Below are positions 63,340 through 64,000 of a DNA stretch of 64,000 nucleotides, piece by piece. A program made the position numbers and the translations under genes. Source of the DNA: Cyclobacteriaceae bacterium (GTDB taxonomy: Bacteria > Bacteroidota > Bacteroidia > Cytophagales > Cyclobacteriaceae); the NCBI GenBank assembly GCA_019638275.1, contig JAHBUC010000010.1, positions 85,126 to 149,125 on the forward strand, read 5' to 3'. Within the stretch, counting starts at the first letter, position 1, and the number at the start of each line of letters is the position of its first letter. The notes below the pieces were generated by a model. The model was given only the letters and a program-made list of their open reading frames with translations, did not search any database and was not told the origin of the DNA.

Positions 63340-64000
63340 CACGCCTTGTATCCTTTCTGCTTATACTGATTGCAGGTGGCGGTCTGATCGCCCAGCCGAT
63401 TGAAGAATTGTCAGTAAAGGAAGGGAGGCTTACCCAAATCAAAGCAACCTCCAATGTATGGATAGTTAATCTTCCGCTAATCACCTTCCGCGTTAGTGAC
63501 AGCCTTTACCGTTCAGACCAAACGGGATTATTGCAATTAGGCATCAACGAATTTCAATATACAAGCAGGGGTGTTTCGTTGCGGGTAACTTTTCTCAATC
63601 CAACTCGTGACACCCTTACGCTCACCAATGTTGTTCCCTTTGGAGAGGCCGCTAAAGATGTAGTGATTACCGGTCAGGGTAAACACCCGCTTTCGCGGAC
63701 CCATTTGTTTTTGCCCGACCGAAAGCCGGTAAATGTAATTGTGCCCGATAATGCATGGAATCTGGGATATACGGGTTTTAGATTGGATGATAATTACAGG
63801 CTTTTTGGATTAGCCAGACGCGATCCGGATTCATTCTTAAAAGCAAACCGCAGAAGGTTTGAGACCATTTTACTGCCCGGTGGCTCCGTTTCGTACTTCC
63901 TGTATGCCGATCTCTACCAGGGAGAGTGGCAGGAGGGACTCAGAGAGGCATTTCAAAAGCGTTACTTATATGATTTAAGTGATTTCAATGATGAACTCTA
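63336..64000 (+). CDS. Secreted protein, N-terminal part (cut by window end)
   Basis: Starts at the ATG overlapping the galM stop and is still open at 64000 (221 codons visible). Signal peptide about 1-20 ([17 protein letters not shown]). The visible part is a beta-rich N-terminal domain ([38 protein letters not shown]) ending in [16 protein letters not shown]. Such segments resemble the N-terminal beta domain of secreted glycoside hydrolases, but the catalytic part lies outside the window, so the family is not assigned. Operon position with GH127 and GalM supports a carbohydrate role. Confidence 0.75.
   Translation, partial: MTRLVSFLLILIAGGGLIAQPIEELSVKEGRLTQIKATSNVWIVNLPLITFRVSDSLYRSDQTGLLQLGINEFQYTSRGVSLRVTFLNPTRDTLTLTNVVPFGEAAKDVVITGQGKHPLSRTHLFLPDRKPVNVIVPDNAWNLGYTGFRLDDNYRLFGLARRDPDSFLKANRRRFETILLPGGSVSYFLYADLYQGEWQEGLREAFQKRYLYDLSDFNDEL

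Overview
The window is a stretch of Bacteroidota chromosome, most likely order Cytophagales. This placement is inferred from several signs: type IX secretion (T9SS) C-terminal sorting domains on two secreted proteins; promoter-like TTTG / TAnnTTTG elements and few clear Shine-Dalgarno sequences; many SPII lipoproteins and outer-membrane beta-barrels; and housekeeping genes of Bacteroidota type (groES-groEL, secG-TPR-lptE-sigma54 activator-miaB, an exbB/exbD/tonB set beside folC, gyrA). No rRNA, tRNA, CRISPR array, IS element or phage gene was seen, and coding density is very high. No gene-free stretch exceeds 300 bases; the largest gaps are 1739-1984 and 4402-4678.

Layout. 1-2.4 kb: 3' part of an OPT transporter, three GC-rich palindromic intergenic repeats and a TerB-like gene. 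2.4-4.4 kb: groES-groEL on the minus strand with a terminator. 4.7-10 kb: an orphan gene convergent with a minus-strand operon miaB > sigma-54 activator > lptE > TPR protein > secG. 10-12 kb: gamma-carbonic anhydrase-like protein, an acidic orphan and an OmpH/Skp-like chaperone. 12-15.2 kb: a fusion of an Npt-type (ATP/ADP translocase-like) transporter with HEAT repeats and a cyclic-nucleotide-binding domain. 15.3-32.3 kb: a probable operon of a membrane-anchored nSTAND ATPase with WD40 propeller, a TPR/beta-barrel outer-membrane protein, a propeller-like lipoprotein and a 3787-residue T9SS-exported repeat protein. 32.3-35.6 kb: hybrid histidine kinase plus NtrC-type regulator on the minus strand, convergent with the giant gene.

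35.7-45.5 kb: a second TerB-like protein, rhomboid protease, holA, a long TPR protein with an outer-membrane barrel, a SPOR protein, and ExbB/ExbD/TonB. 45.6-50.1 kb: folC, trmB, lpxH, a glycosyltransferase and a TrpF-like protein lacking the catalytic cysteine. 50.2-56.3 kb: a lipoprotein, a T9SS-exported subtilase, rpe, LpoB-like and COG3014-like lipoproteins, and a beta-barrel protein with no ordinary start codon. 56.5-60.2 kb: gyrA and a TPR protein. 60.3-64 kb: start of a carbohydrate operon (GH127 beta-L-arabinofuranosidase, aldose 1-epimerase lipoprotein, and a secreted protein cut by the window end).

The most distinctive part is 12-32 kb. There an intracellular sensor-type ATPase, envelope proteins and a very long surface protein sit head to tail, next to a transporter carrying a nucleotide-sensing domain. 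That these work together as one inside-to-surface pathway is inference from gene order only. Within the giant gene, 19 units of exactly 270 nt follow nine units of 249-255 nt, a strikingly regular repeat block.
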